DNA from: Gordonia sp. ABSL11-1
GTDB taxonomy: Bacteria > Actinomycetota > Actinomycetes > Mycobacteriales > Mycobacteriaceae
DNA: 64,000 bases
Assembly (NCBI RefSeq): GCF_030315685.1
Contig: NZ_JASXSI010000001.1
Span: forward strand, 372,001-436,000
Direction of reading: 5' to 3'
Shown: piece by piece, positions 20,795-28,132 of the stretch
How the letters are laid out: each line of letters opens with the position of its first letter
Position numbering within the stretch: position 1 is the first letter of the stretch
Notes under the pieces: generated by a model
What the model saw: the letters and a program-made list of their open reading frames with translations, nothing else
Databases searched by the model: none
Told to the model about the DNA's origin: nothing
Made by a program: the position numbers and the translations under genes

Positions 20795-22552
20795 TCATCC
20801 CGCACGACGACGCGGTACCTCTCGGGCCGCCCGCGCGCTCTGGGACCAGTCGGTCCATCTCTCCGCGCATGCGGCGGGCAGGGCGAACGGATCGGTCGTG
20901 GTCACGATGCGGGCTCCCGGCTCGGTGACCCACCGGAACAACAGCGCCGTCTCCTCCGGTGGCGCACCGAGCAGGGGACCGGTACCGGGGACGATTGTCT
21001 CGGCCGATGCGGCGAGGGTGGCGACGACGGGCATCGGTGAGATCCCGCGGCGCGCGACGCCCGCGCTCGCGAGGCGACCGTGCCGGATCACGGCCAGCTC
21101 CCATCCCCGCTCGCCGTCGGGCCGCGCCACCACCAGTTCACCGATGCGGCACAGCGACGCCAATCGCTGGCACCGCGACAGTGCATCGATCGTCGACGAC
21201 AGCCGGTCCCGATGCCGCGCGGCGCTTTCGAACATCTGCGCGTCGGCGAGCCTGGCGAGGCGGTCGGTGAGTCCACGCAGCAGGACGTCGGAGTCGCCGG
21301 TGAGCAGGTCGCGGACGGCGGCCACCCGCGGCAGGTAGTCGGGCAGCGTCAGTGGTCGGTCCGACGCCGCATGGCAGCCCCCGATCCGGGGCCCGCCGGC
21401 CTCCTCGGAGCGACACCAGTGGTGCGATGCGGAACCCAGACGTGTTGTGCAGCTGCGTAATCCGCCGGCCGAGCCGATCACGTCGGCGATCGTAGCGGCC
21501 GCGGTGCGCGTGGCGATCGGCCCCAGCGCGTCCTCGGTCGGGGTGCGCGAGACCTTCAGGCGTGGGAAGCGTTCGGCGGTGAGGACGATCCACCACCCGC
21601 GATGCGGCTGGGTGGAGCGGCGGTTGTACGCCGGGGCGTGCGCGGAGAGCAGTCGCAACTCGCGTACTCCTGCCTCGAGGGCGTGGGCGCACTCGACGTG
21701 GTCGACGCGGGTGGCGAGCTCGACCATCTCGCCGATGCGGCGGCGGGGATCGCCGCCGGTGAAATAGGACTGCACGCGGCGCCGGATGTTCACCGCCGTC
21801 CCGACGTAGAGCACCTCGTCCGACGGCCCGCGGAACAGATAGACGCCGGGGCGCGGCGGGAGATCACGGGCGAGTCCGCGTTTCGCCCGGAGTCGCGGGT
21901 TCGAGCGGGGGAGGTAGGCGGTCAGTTCGCGGTAGGTGCCGACGCCCTGGTTGCCGACACGCTCGAGCAGACGGTGGAAGACCTCGACCGTGGCGCGGGC
22001 GTCGTCGAGGGCACGGTGGGTCGGGCGTACCGACACGTCGAACAGGTCGGCCAGGGCGGACAGGCGGACCGAGGGCGCCTCGTCGCGCGTGAGTATCCGG
22101 CGCGCCATCGCCACCGTGCACAGGCTGGCGGCGAACGGGAACTCGATGCCGAGGCGAGAAGCGTTCTGGCGGAGGAATCCCATATCGAACCTGGCGTTGT
22201 GGGCCACCAGGATAGAGCCGCGTGCGAACTCGACGAAGGATGTCAGCACTTCGGCGATGGCCGGTGCGTCACTGACCATCGCCTCGGTGATGCCGGTGAG
22301 GGTGACGATCTGGGGCGGGATCCGGCAACCCGGGTCGACGAGGGTGGCGAACTCACCGATCACCTCGCCGCCGCGGATCTTCACCGCCCCGATCTCGGTG
22401 ATCCGATCGGTGGCCGCGCTCCCCCCAGTGGTCTCGAGGTCGACGACGACGAGGGTGGTCTCGAACAATGACCGGTCGGTGTAGTCGTCGCCGCCGCTGT
22501 CGAGGTCGGCAAAGGTGAGCTGTCCACCGGTCGATTGCGTCGCGATAACCAC
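20795..22552 (-). CDS. DEDDh exonuclease with GIY-YIG/UvrC-like region
   Basis: The 585-residue protein has two nuclease modules. Residues ~30-200 form a DEDDh 3'-5' exonuclease (DnaQ epsilon-like) with VVDLETTG, HNARFDMGFL and HRALDDARATVEVF supplying the acidic and His residues. Residues ~235-320 form a GIY-YIG domain with PGVYLFRGPSDEVLYVGTA and an Arg-rich strand, as in UvrC and Cho. The C-terminal part contains a UvrBC-like helical pair (MFESAARHRDRLSSTIDAL). It matches Rv2191 of mycobacteria, a putative repair nuclease. The GTG start follows a -10 hexamer by 7 nt. Confidence 0.88.
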   Translation of the reverse strand: MVIATQSTGGQLTFADLDSGGDDYTDRSLFETTLVVVDLETTGGSAATDRITEIGAVKIRGGEVIGEFATLVDPGCRIPPQIVTLTGITEAMVSDAPAIAEVLTSFVEFARGSILVAHNARFDMGFLRQNASRLGIEFPFAASLCTVAMARRILTRDEAPSVRLSALADLFDVSVRPTHRALDDARATVEVFHRLLERVGNQGVGTYRELTAYLPRSNPRLRAKRGLARDLPPRPGVYLFRGPSDEVLYVGTAVNIRRRVQSYFTGGDPRRRIGEMVELATRVDHVECAHALEAGVRELRLLSAHAPAYNRRSTQPHRGWWIVLTAERFPRLKVSRTPTEDALGPIATRTAAATIADVIGSAGGLRSCTTRLGSASHHWCRSEEAGGPRIGGCHAASDRPLTLPDYLPRVAAVRDLLTGDSDVLLRGLTDRLARLADAQMFESAARHRDRLSSTIDALSRCQRLASLCRIGELVVARPDGERGWELAVIRHGRLASAGVARRGISPMPVVATLAASAETIVPGTGPLLGAPPEETALLFRWVTEPGARIVTTTDPFALPAACAERWTDWSQSARAAREVPRRRAG

Positions 22553-22559
22553 GGACCGA

Positions 22560-22565
22560 ACACTA
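22560..22565 (-). promoter_or_regulatory. Putative -10 element for the leaderless exonuclease gene
   Basis: Minus-strand TAGTGT is followed by TCGGTCC and the GTG start of the DEDDh/GIY-YIG gene, spacing 7 nt. Confidence 0.45.
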
Positions 22566-22740
22566 GTTCGATGTCACGACAGGTTCTGATGTGGCACGCG
22601 GGAAAGCGGAGGTCTGGTCGTTGCGCGCCGGATCTGTCGGTACCCGTTCCTACTCTCCATCCATGTGGTCCCTGATGCCGATCGGCCGTCGGGCGGGGGC
22701 CGACAAACCGCCCGAACGCAATTTGAGATGGAGATCACAC

Positions 22741-23025
22741 ATGTACGTCGACTGCCAGACCTGCCCAGGCCGTCCGGTCGCCTGCGACGGATGCATGATG
22801 CAGGTGTTGTTCGAAGCGCCGGAGAGTGGAAACCCGCAGGTCCAAGGTGGAGGAAAGGTCACGGAACCCAACGTTCGTGGAGATGCCGAGATCGACGCGG
22901 CAATCGATGTGTTCGTCGCTGCTGCAATGGTCTCCAGTTCCGCTGCAGTATCTGCAAGAAGCGGGAAAGTGGCAGCTCAGGGCCATGATCCGGGGCAAAC
23001 ACTGCGAATTCTCCGCGCCGGGTGA
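22741..23025 (+). CDS. Small four-cysteine protein
   Basis: The 94-residue protein begins MYVDCQTCPGRPVACDGCMM, with Cys at 5, 8, 15 and 18. The two CxxC pairs look like a zinc knuckle or Fe-S ligand set. I recall similar short actinobacterial proteins of unknown function near NlpC/P60 genes, but cannot name a family. The start is supported by GGAG about 8 nt upstream. The rest is acidic with a helix DAEIDAAIDVFVAAAMV. It precedes the c-di-AMP riboswitch and could share its upstream context, though it ends about 115 bp before it. Confidence 0.7.
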   Translation: MYVDCQTCPGRPVACDGCMMQVLFEAPESGNPQVQGGGKVTEPNVRGDAEIDAAIDVFVAAAMVSSSAAVSARSGKVAAQGHDPGQTLRILRAG

Positions 23026-23141
23026 CCAAGCGGGTCGTCGGCGCCGCTCCCTTGTCGGTGGACAGACCCGTCTTCGATTTCGTAACCTTTCCGAGACCTT
23101 TGCAGAGCGTCCCGCTCCAACAGGAGTGGTCTGGATAGGTC

Positions 23142-23300
23142 ACCGCTCAATCGCCCGCTGGGCGAACCGGGGAACCATCAGTTTCGGAGCGATCCGAATT
23201 GGGGTGAATCGCGCGTGCCCGACGACGGTCAGACGTCGTCGTGACACCTGTGTAGGGCCATTCTTCCGGCCCGAACCCGACAGCTAACTCGGTCGGCGGT
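23142..23300 (+). ncRNA. ydaO-yuaA type c-di-AMP riboswitch
   Basis: The leader of the first NlpC/P60 gene holds the conserved blocks of the ydaO class in order: CCGCTCAATCGCC, GAACCGGGGAACCA (23164-23177), TTGGGGTGAATCG (23199-23211), TGTAGGG and CCCGACAGCTAACTCGGTCGGCG. In actinobacteria this class is known to bind c-di-AMP and to control cell-wall hydrolase genes (rpf, NlpC/P60), usually turning them off. An expression platform is not obvious before the AAGGAGAAG ribosome site. Boundaries are approximate. It fills most of the 302-bp gap 23026-23327. Confidence 0.85.
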
Positions 23301-23327
23301 CGAGGGAGAGCAAGGAGAAGTCGCTTC

Positions 23328-24032
23328 GTGGCCAAACATCGTTTGGAACAGCCCAACCGCGGCAGCAAGGTTGCCAAGCGTGCGGTGGTGGCCGGGTCGA
23401 TCACCGTCGGTTCGCTCGCCGCGGTCGCCGGCCCGGCGCTGGCAGCGCCGGTTCACGTACCCAACGTCGGTACGTTCGAGCTTCCTGGGGTCGATACCAA
23501 ACAGATACCCCAGCAGTTCCAGGAGAAAAAGGCGGCCCCGGTCGCCAAGAGCACCCCGGCCGCACGGCCCGGTGCTGATGTCGACATCCCGAATGTCGGC
23601 AAGTTCACCATTCCGGGACTGAATCCCGATCAGATCCCGAAGCAGTTCCAGCCCAAGGGCGGCGGCGGCATCTTCGCGCCCCAGCCGACTCCGGCCGAGA
23701 AGGCCGTGAGCGCTGCGGAGAGCAAGATCGGATCGCCGTACTCATACGGCTCGGCCGGACCGAATGCCTTCGACTGCTCCGGACTCGTCTACTGGTCCTA
23801 CAAGCAGGCCGGTAAGACCGTCCCTCGCGACAGTTACGGCCAGCTCGGCGGCGGCACCCCGGTCTCCTCGATCGCGACCGCCAAGCCCGGCGACGTCCTG
23901 ATCTTCAACGGTGGCGGCCACGCCGGCATCTACGTGGGCAACGGAACGTTCGTCCACTCGTCCACCTATGGGGTCCCGGTCAAGCGGGACAAGGTGAACA
24001 ACTGGGATCTGACCGGTATCCGTCGCTACTGA
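23328..24032 (+). CDS. NlpC/P60 endopeptidase, exported, riboswitch-controlled
   Basis: The 234-residue secreted protein has a signal peptide ending near ALAAPV (residues 37-42). Two 23-residue repeats follow (43-65 and 86-108), both of the form IPNVGxFxIPGxxxxQIPxQFQ. The C-terminal NlpC/P60 domain (~125-234) has the catalytic triad C150 (AFDCSGLVYW), H198 (GGHAGIYVGN) and H210 (FVHSSTYG). It should cleave D-Glu to meso-DAP peptide bonds in peptidoglycan. The GTG start has AAGGAGAAG 8-9 nt upstream. The riboswitch leader predicts c-di-AMP control. A strong hairpin follows the stop. Confidence 0.92.
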   Translation: MAKHRLEQPNRGSKVAKRAVVAGSITVGSLAAVAGPALAAPVHVPNVGTFELPGVDTKQIPQQFQEKKAAPVAKSTPAARPGADVDIPNVGKFTIPGLNPDQIPKQFQPKGGGGIFAPQPTPAEKAVSAAESKIGSPYSYGSAGPNAFDCSGLVYWSYKQAGKTVPRDSYGQLGGGTPVSSIATAKPGDVLIFNGGGHAGIYVGNGTFVHSSTYGVPVKRDKVNNWDLTGIRRY

Positions 24033-24062
24033 GCGTCGGCGACCGATCACGAAGTGAGCTCT

Positions 24063-24103
24063 GTGCGGGCGGATCACGCGGATTCTGCGTGATCCGCCCG
24101 CAC
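24063..24103 (+). terminator. Strong hairpin after the first NlpC/P60 gene
   Basis: A perfect 17-bp stem (24063-24079 with 24087-24103) with a 7-nt loop lies 30 bp after the stop. It probably ends the riboswitch-controlled transcript. Confidence 0.8.
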
Positions 24104-24114
24104 ACATCACCCCG

Positions 24115-24147
24115 ACGAGGGATGACCGCAGACGGGTCATCCCTCGT
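24115..24147 (+). terminator. Second hairpin before the RipA-like gene
   Basis: ACGAGGGATGACC (24115-24127) pairs with GGTCATCCCTCGT (24135-24147), 13 bp with a 7-nt loop. It lies 45 nt before the next start, so it may be a second terminator or a structured leader. Confidence 0.55.
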
Positions 24148-24191
24148 GTCGGGTGATCGTGGGGGAAAGCGGTAGAGGAGAAGTGACAACC

Positions 24192-25259
24192 GTGGTTACC
24201 GGATGGTCGGCCGCGCGGAAGCGGTCGGTTCCCGCAGTTCTCGTGGCCGCGGTGATGACCTTGGTGGTCGGACTCTGCCAGTTCGGGACGTCGGCGGGTG
24301 CCGGTGATGCCGGCGCCGCTCCGGTGCGGACGCCGGATCAGCTCCTGGTCCGGTACAAGAAGCTGAGCGACGACGCCGAGAAGTCGACCGAGGCGATGCA
24401 CAACGCGCAGATCGAGTACGACAAGCAGCGTCGGATCGTCGCGACCGCCAAGAAGGCGTCGACGCAGGCCGACCGCACCCTGGTGACCACCCAGCAGCGA
24501 CTCGAGAGCTATCAGGGACGCGTGGACTCGGTCGTGCGTGCCAGCTACAAGGGCGCTCGGGTCAACCGGCTCTACGCGGTGCTGGTGAGCGATTCGCCGC
24601 AGTCGTTGCTCGATCAGATGTCTGGGCTGGAACTGATCTCGCGGCAGGCCGCGACCGACCTCAAGGGACTGAAGGACGCCCGTCGGAACACGTTGGCCGC
24701 CAAGGCCGCCGCCGACAAGACTGCGACGGAGGCCACGGCCTCGGTTGCCGCAGCGGAGAAGACGCGCGGCGAACTGCAGGCCAAGCAGGCGAACCTGCAG
24801 CTGCAGGCGATCCAGATCCGTGCCGTCTACGAATCCATGACCGGCAAACAGCTCGCGGCGCTGCGCGGACCCAAGTTCGACTTCGACCCTCGGTTCGTGC
24901 CGAAGGGCACCTCGCCCGCGCTCGTCGCGGTTCAGGCCGCTTTGACCAGGATCGGCGATCCGTACGTCTGGGGCGCGACCGGGCCGAGCTCCTTCGACTG
25001 CTCGGGTCTGATGGTCTGGGCCTACCGTCAGGCCGGTAAGACGCTGCCACGTTCGAGCGAGGCGCAGAACGGTTCGGGGCAGGCCGTCGACCGTGGCGAC
25101 CTGAAGCCTGGCGACCTGATCATCTACTATCCGGACGCACACCATGTCGGCATGTATGTCGGCGACGGATATGTCATTCATGCGTCCACGTTCGGTGTGC
25201 CGGTCAAGGTCGTGCCGATCGACGAGGCCGGACCGTTCAACTCGGCCCGCCGGTACTGA
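24192..25259 (+). CDS. RipA-like NlpC/P60 endopeptidase with coiled-coil domain
   Basis: The exported protein of about 355 residues has a hydrophobic signal segment (VLVAAVMTLVVGLCQFG), a long helical coiled coil (about residues 45-220) and a C-terminal NlpC/P60 domain. The triad is C270 (SFDCSGLMVW), H318 (AHHVGMYVGDG) and H330 (VIHASTFG). The architecture matches mycobacterial RipA/RipB and Rv2190c, in which the coiled coil autoinhibits or localises the enzyme. GTG 24192 is favoured, 11 nt after AGGAG; GTG 24183 is also in frame. It abuts the following lipoprotein gene, so the two may be co-transcribed. Confidence 0.9.
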   Translation: MVTGWSAARKRSVPAVLVAAVMTLVVGLCQFGTSAGAGDAGAAPVRTPDQLLVRYKKLSDDAEKSTEAMHNAQIEYDKQRRIVATAKKASTQADRTLVTTQQRLESYQGRVDSVVRASYKGARVNRLYAVLVSDSPQSLLDQMSGLELISRQAATDLKGLKDARRNTLAAKAAADKTATEATASVAAAEKTRGELQAKQANLQLQAIQIRAVYESMTGKQLAALRGPKFDFDPRFVPKGTSPALVAVQAALTRIGDPYVWGATGPSSFDCSGLMVWAYRQAGKTLPRSSEAQNGSGQAVDRGDLKPGDLIIYYPDAHHVGMYVGDGYVIHASTFGVPVKVVPIDEAGPFNSARRY

Positions 25260-25286
25260 GTGACGGGTCGTCAGGGGCGAATCCGG

Positions 25287-26882
25287 ATGGCGTATCCGGA
25301 TGGTGGAGGCGGCGCCCGCCGGATTCTGACAGTCGTCGGTTCGATCGTGGCCGTCGCCGCAGTCCTCGCCGGATGCGGGCAGTCGGGTCCGGCATCCACA
25401 TCGTCGAGCAGTCCATCGGTGGCGAGTGCGCCGAATGTCTATGAGCAACAGCGCGCCGCCGGTGTGCAGAACGCTCTCGACGCTCTCGGCGATGCGGTCG
25501 TCGCAGGAGATCCGGCGCGGGTGGGGTCGCTGCTCGATCCCGCCGCGGGCGCAGCTTTCCGCGTCCGGCTCGAGACCTCCGCCGGCAACTTCTCCGCCGG
25601 GACGGCTTCCGACGGCCGCACGCGTGGAACACATCTGAGCCTCAAGAGTTTTCGATATCAGCCCGCACCCACTGAGGAGGCGGAGACGCTGGTGCCGCCG
25701 GACCTGCAGACGCGGTTGGACGCGCAGGGCAGTTCCGATTCGTGGGTGGCTCCGATCGAGTTGCGCTATGCGCTGGGCGGCGCCGGGAGCGAAGCGAGCG
25801 GGCCGGATTCGAGCGGCGCCGGGAGCGAAGCGAGCGGGCCGGATTCGAGCGGCGCCGGGAGCGAAGCGAGCGGGCCGGATTCGAGCGGCGCCGGGAGCGA
25901 AGCGAGCGGGCCGGATTCGAGTGGTGCCGGGAGTGAAGCGAGCGGGCCGGGTTCGAGCGGCGGGTCGGAGGAACGCGCTGTCGTCGGTGTCGACGAACCC
26001 GAGGTGGTGGTGCCGGGCCAGTTCGTGATGGCACGCTACGGCGACGACTGGAAGGTCGTCGGCGACGCGGTGGCGATCGGCGGGACGCCTGCGCCGACAC
26101 AGATGTGGGAGTTGCCGGGGCTGGCCGCCGACGATGTCCGCACGGCGGGTGGCACGTCGGTGGTGGCCTCCTATCCGGGTACGACGGGTGTCGTGGACCG
26201 CGTCCGCCGACAGCTGCCGGGCGCGGTGACGGCCGTGACCGGGTTCTGGGGCGCCGACTGGCCGCGCCGGGCGGTCGTGGTGGCCACCGAACGCCCCGCC
26301 GATTTCCGTGCGCTGGCGCAGAGTTCGGCGTCCGACATCACCGGTGCCGCGGCCGCGACGGTATTCAGTCAGATCGACTCGGACCAGAAGGTGGCGACCG
26401 GGCAGCGGGTGATCCTGACACCGAAAGCAGCCGAGCTCCCGTCGCCGGCCCTCGGCGTCGTGCTGCGCCATGAACTGACCCATGTGGCCGCGCGGGTGGT
26501 GACCGCTCCGGGTGCACCGCTCTGGATGACCGAGGGTGTTCCGGAATACGTCGGACGCAAGGGTACCTACACGCGTTTCGACGATGCCGCACCGGATCTG
26601 GCCGAGCGGGTGCGCGCCGGTGGGCTCCCGACCGGGCTCCCCGAGGATCGCGATTTCGCTGTCGGCGAGGAGAGTGCGATGGTGGCGTATCAATCGGCGT
26701 GGTCGGCGGCGGCGTTCGTCGCGAATCGTTTCGGGGAGCAGAAGCTCAAGGCCTTGTATGTGGGTGTGGCGGCCTCTGACGACCGTCGACGGCAGGACAG
26801 GTCGATCTCGGATGCGTTGGGGATCGACCGAGCCGAACTCGTCGCGTCGTGGCGGCGCTGGCTGAGCGCGCAGGTTCGGTGA
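25287..26882 (+). CDS. Lipoprotein with HExxH metallopeptidase motif and tandem repeats
   Basis: The protein has a signal peptide with lipobox VLAGCG and is probably lipid-anchored. A central five-fold 12-residue repeat rich in Gly, Ser and Glu makes a flexible linker. The C-terminal half carries HELTH (H395, E396, H399) followed by WMTEGVPEYVG, the pattern of gluzincin-type zinc peptidases. The substrate is unknown. It follows the RipA-like gene almost directly and overlaps pimB' by one base, which suggests an envelope role. The ATG at 25287 has AGGGG 9 nt upstream; a GTG at 25260 touching the previous stop would add nine residues. Confidence 0.78.
   Translation: MAYPDGGGGARRILTVVGSIVAVAAVLAGCGQSGPASTSSSSPSVASAPNVYEQQRAAGVQNALDALGDAVVAGDPARVGSLLDPAAGAAFRVRLETSAGNFSAGTASDGRTRGTHLSLKSFRYQPAPTEEAETLVPPDLQTRLDAQGSSDSWVAPIELRYALGGAGSEASGPDSSGAGSEASGPDSSGAGSEASGPDSSGAGSEASGPDSSGAGSEASGPGSSGGSEERAVVGVDEPEVVVPGQFVMARYGDDWKVVGDAVAIGGTPAPTQMWELPGLAADDVRTAGGTSVVASYPGTTGVVDRVRRQLPGAVTAVTGFWGADWPRRAVVVATERPADFRALAQSSASDITGAAAATVFSQIDSDQKVATGQRVILTPKAAELPSPALGVVLRHELTHVAARVVTAPGAPLWMTEGVPEYVGRKGTYTRFDDAAPDLAERVRAGGLPTGLPEDRDFAVGEESAMVAYQSAWSAAAFVANRFGEQKLKALYVGVAASDDRRRQDRSISDALGIDRAELVASWRRWLSAQVR
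25779..25958 (+). repeat. Five tandem 36-bp repeats in the lipoprotein gene
   Basis: Units begin at 25779, 25815, 25851, 25887 and 25923. The first four are nearly identical; the fifth has several changes. Each encodes GAGSEASGPDSS in frame, so unit gain or loss would change linker length without breaking the protein. Confidence 0.95.
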
Positions 26883-28000
26883 TGAAGCGAATGTTGTTGG
26901 TGACCAATGACTTTCCGCCACGACCGGGTGGTATCCAGTCGTATCTGCAGAACCTCGTCGACCTGCTGCCACCTGAGGATGTGGTCGTCTATGCGCCGCG
27001 GTGGCGGGGCCATGAGGAGTTCGACGCGCGGGTGCCCTACACGGTGGTGCGGCATCCGACGACGCTGATGGTGCCGACTCCGTTCGTGGCGCGGAGGGCG
27101 GCGGAGATCATCCGCCGTCACGACATCTCGACGGTCTGGTTCGGCGCCGCGGCGCCGCTGGCGGTCCTGGCGCCGGCGATGCGTCGTGCGGGTGCGACCA
27201 GGGTGATCGCCAGCACGCACGGTCACGAGGTGGGGTGGTCGATGCTGCCCGTGGCCCGGCAGGTGTTGACCTTCATCGGCGGGCATGTCGACGTGATCAC
27301 CTTCGTCAGCCGGTACACGCGCGGACGGTTCGCGCCGGCATTCGGCGCCCAGGCCGCGCTGGAGTATCTCCCGCCAGGTGTCGACACCGACCGCTTCGCG
27401 CCGGATCCTGTTGCGCGCACCCGTGTTCGGGAGCAGCTCGGTGTGGGGGACCGACCGACCGTGCTCTGTCTGTCGCGACTGGTGCCGCGCAAGGGGCAGG
27501 ACGTGCTGATCCGGGCGTTGCCGTTGATCCGGCGCGAGGTCGGCGACGTCGCCCTCGTCATCGTCGGCGGTGGACCGTATGCGGACACGCTGCGGCGCCT
27601 GGCGGCCGAGACCGCAATGACCGATCACGTGGTGTTCACCGGTTCGGTGCCGTCGGCGGAACTACCCGCGTACCACAACGTCGCGGATGTGTTCGCGATG
27701 CCGGCGCGTACCCGCGGCGGCGGTCTGGATGTCGAGGGACTCGGCATCGTCTACCTGGAGGCGTCGGCGACGGGGGTACCCGTCGTGGCGGGTATGTCCG
27801 GGGGCGCACCGGAGACGGTGGTCGAGGGCGAGACCGGGACGGTGGTGGACGGCCGCGACATCGACGCGGTCGCGCTGGCGGTCACCGCGATTCTCGGCGA
27901 CCGGGAGACGGCCCGCGAGATGGGTGCCCGCGGTCGCGAGCATGCACTGACGACGTGGCAGTGGAGATCCATGGCCGCGCGCCTGGTCCAACTGCTCTGA
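26882..28000 (+). CDS. pimB: GDP-mannose-dependent PI monomannoside mannosyltransferase
   Basis: The 372-residue GT4 glycosyltransferase matches PimB' (Rv2188c), which adds the second mannose to phosphatidylinositol monomannoside in PIM, LM and LAM synthesis. Motifs are LVTNDFPPRPGGIQSYL at the N-terminus, CLSRLVPRKGQDVLI, VGGGPY, and the EX7E region VEGLGIVYLEASATGVPVV. The ATG overlaps the preceding stop by one base (TGATG). It converges on fadD15. Confidence 0.93.
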   Translation: MKRMLLVTNDFPPRPGGIQSYLQNLVDLLPPEDVVVYAPRWRGHEEFDARVPYTVVRHPTTLMVPTPFVARRAAEIIRRHDISTVWFGAAAPLAVLAPAMRRAGATRVIASTHGHEVGWSMLPVARQVLTFIGGHVDVITFVSRYTRGRFAPAFGAQAALEYLPPGVDTDRFAPDPVARTRVREQLGVGDRPTVLCLSRLVPRKGQDVLIRALPLIRREVGDVALVIVGGGPYADTLRRLAAETAMTDHVVFTGSVPSAELPAYHNVADVFAMPARTRGGGLDVEGLGIVYLEASATGVPVVAGMSGGAPETVVEGETGTVVDGRDIDAVALAVTAILGDRETAREMGARGREHALTTWQWRSMAARLVQLL

Positions 28001-28017
28001 TCGGGTGCAACCGACGA

Positions 28018-28105
28018 GTTCGTGCCCCGGGTATGCGTTCGTCCCACATCTGCTCGCGAAGGACGAGCCGTACCCGAGCGACGAGCCGGTATCCGGGGGA
28101 CGAAC
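28018..28105. terminator. Imperfect inverted repeat between pimB' and fadD15
   Basis: GTTCGTGCCCCGGGTA (28018-28033) pairs imperfectly with TATCCGGGGGACGAAC (28090-28105) across a 56-nt arm that contains a further copy of GTTCGTCCC. The position between convergent stops suggests a shared terminator or mRNA 3' structure. Confidence 0.45.
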
Positions 28106-28132
28106 GAGATCTGATGGTCCGGGCCGGCGCCG

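Noticed and set aside
23742..26972. A 1076-codon open frame on the minus strand
   Set aside because: It is antisense to three plus-strand genes with clear domains. Its composition (His/Arg/Gly-rich) is the usual shadow of high-GC coding DNA.
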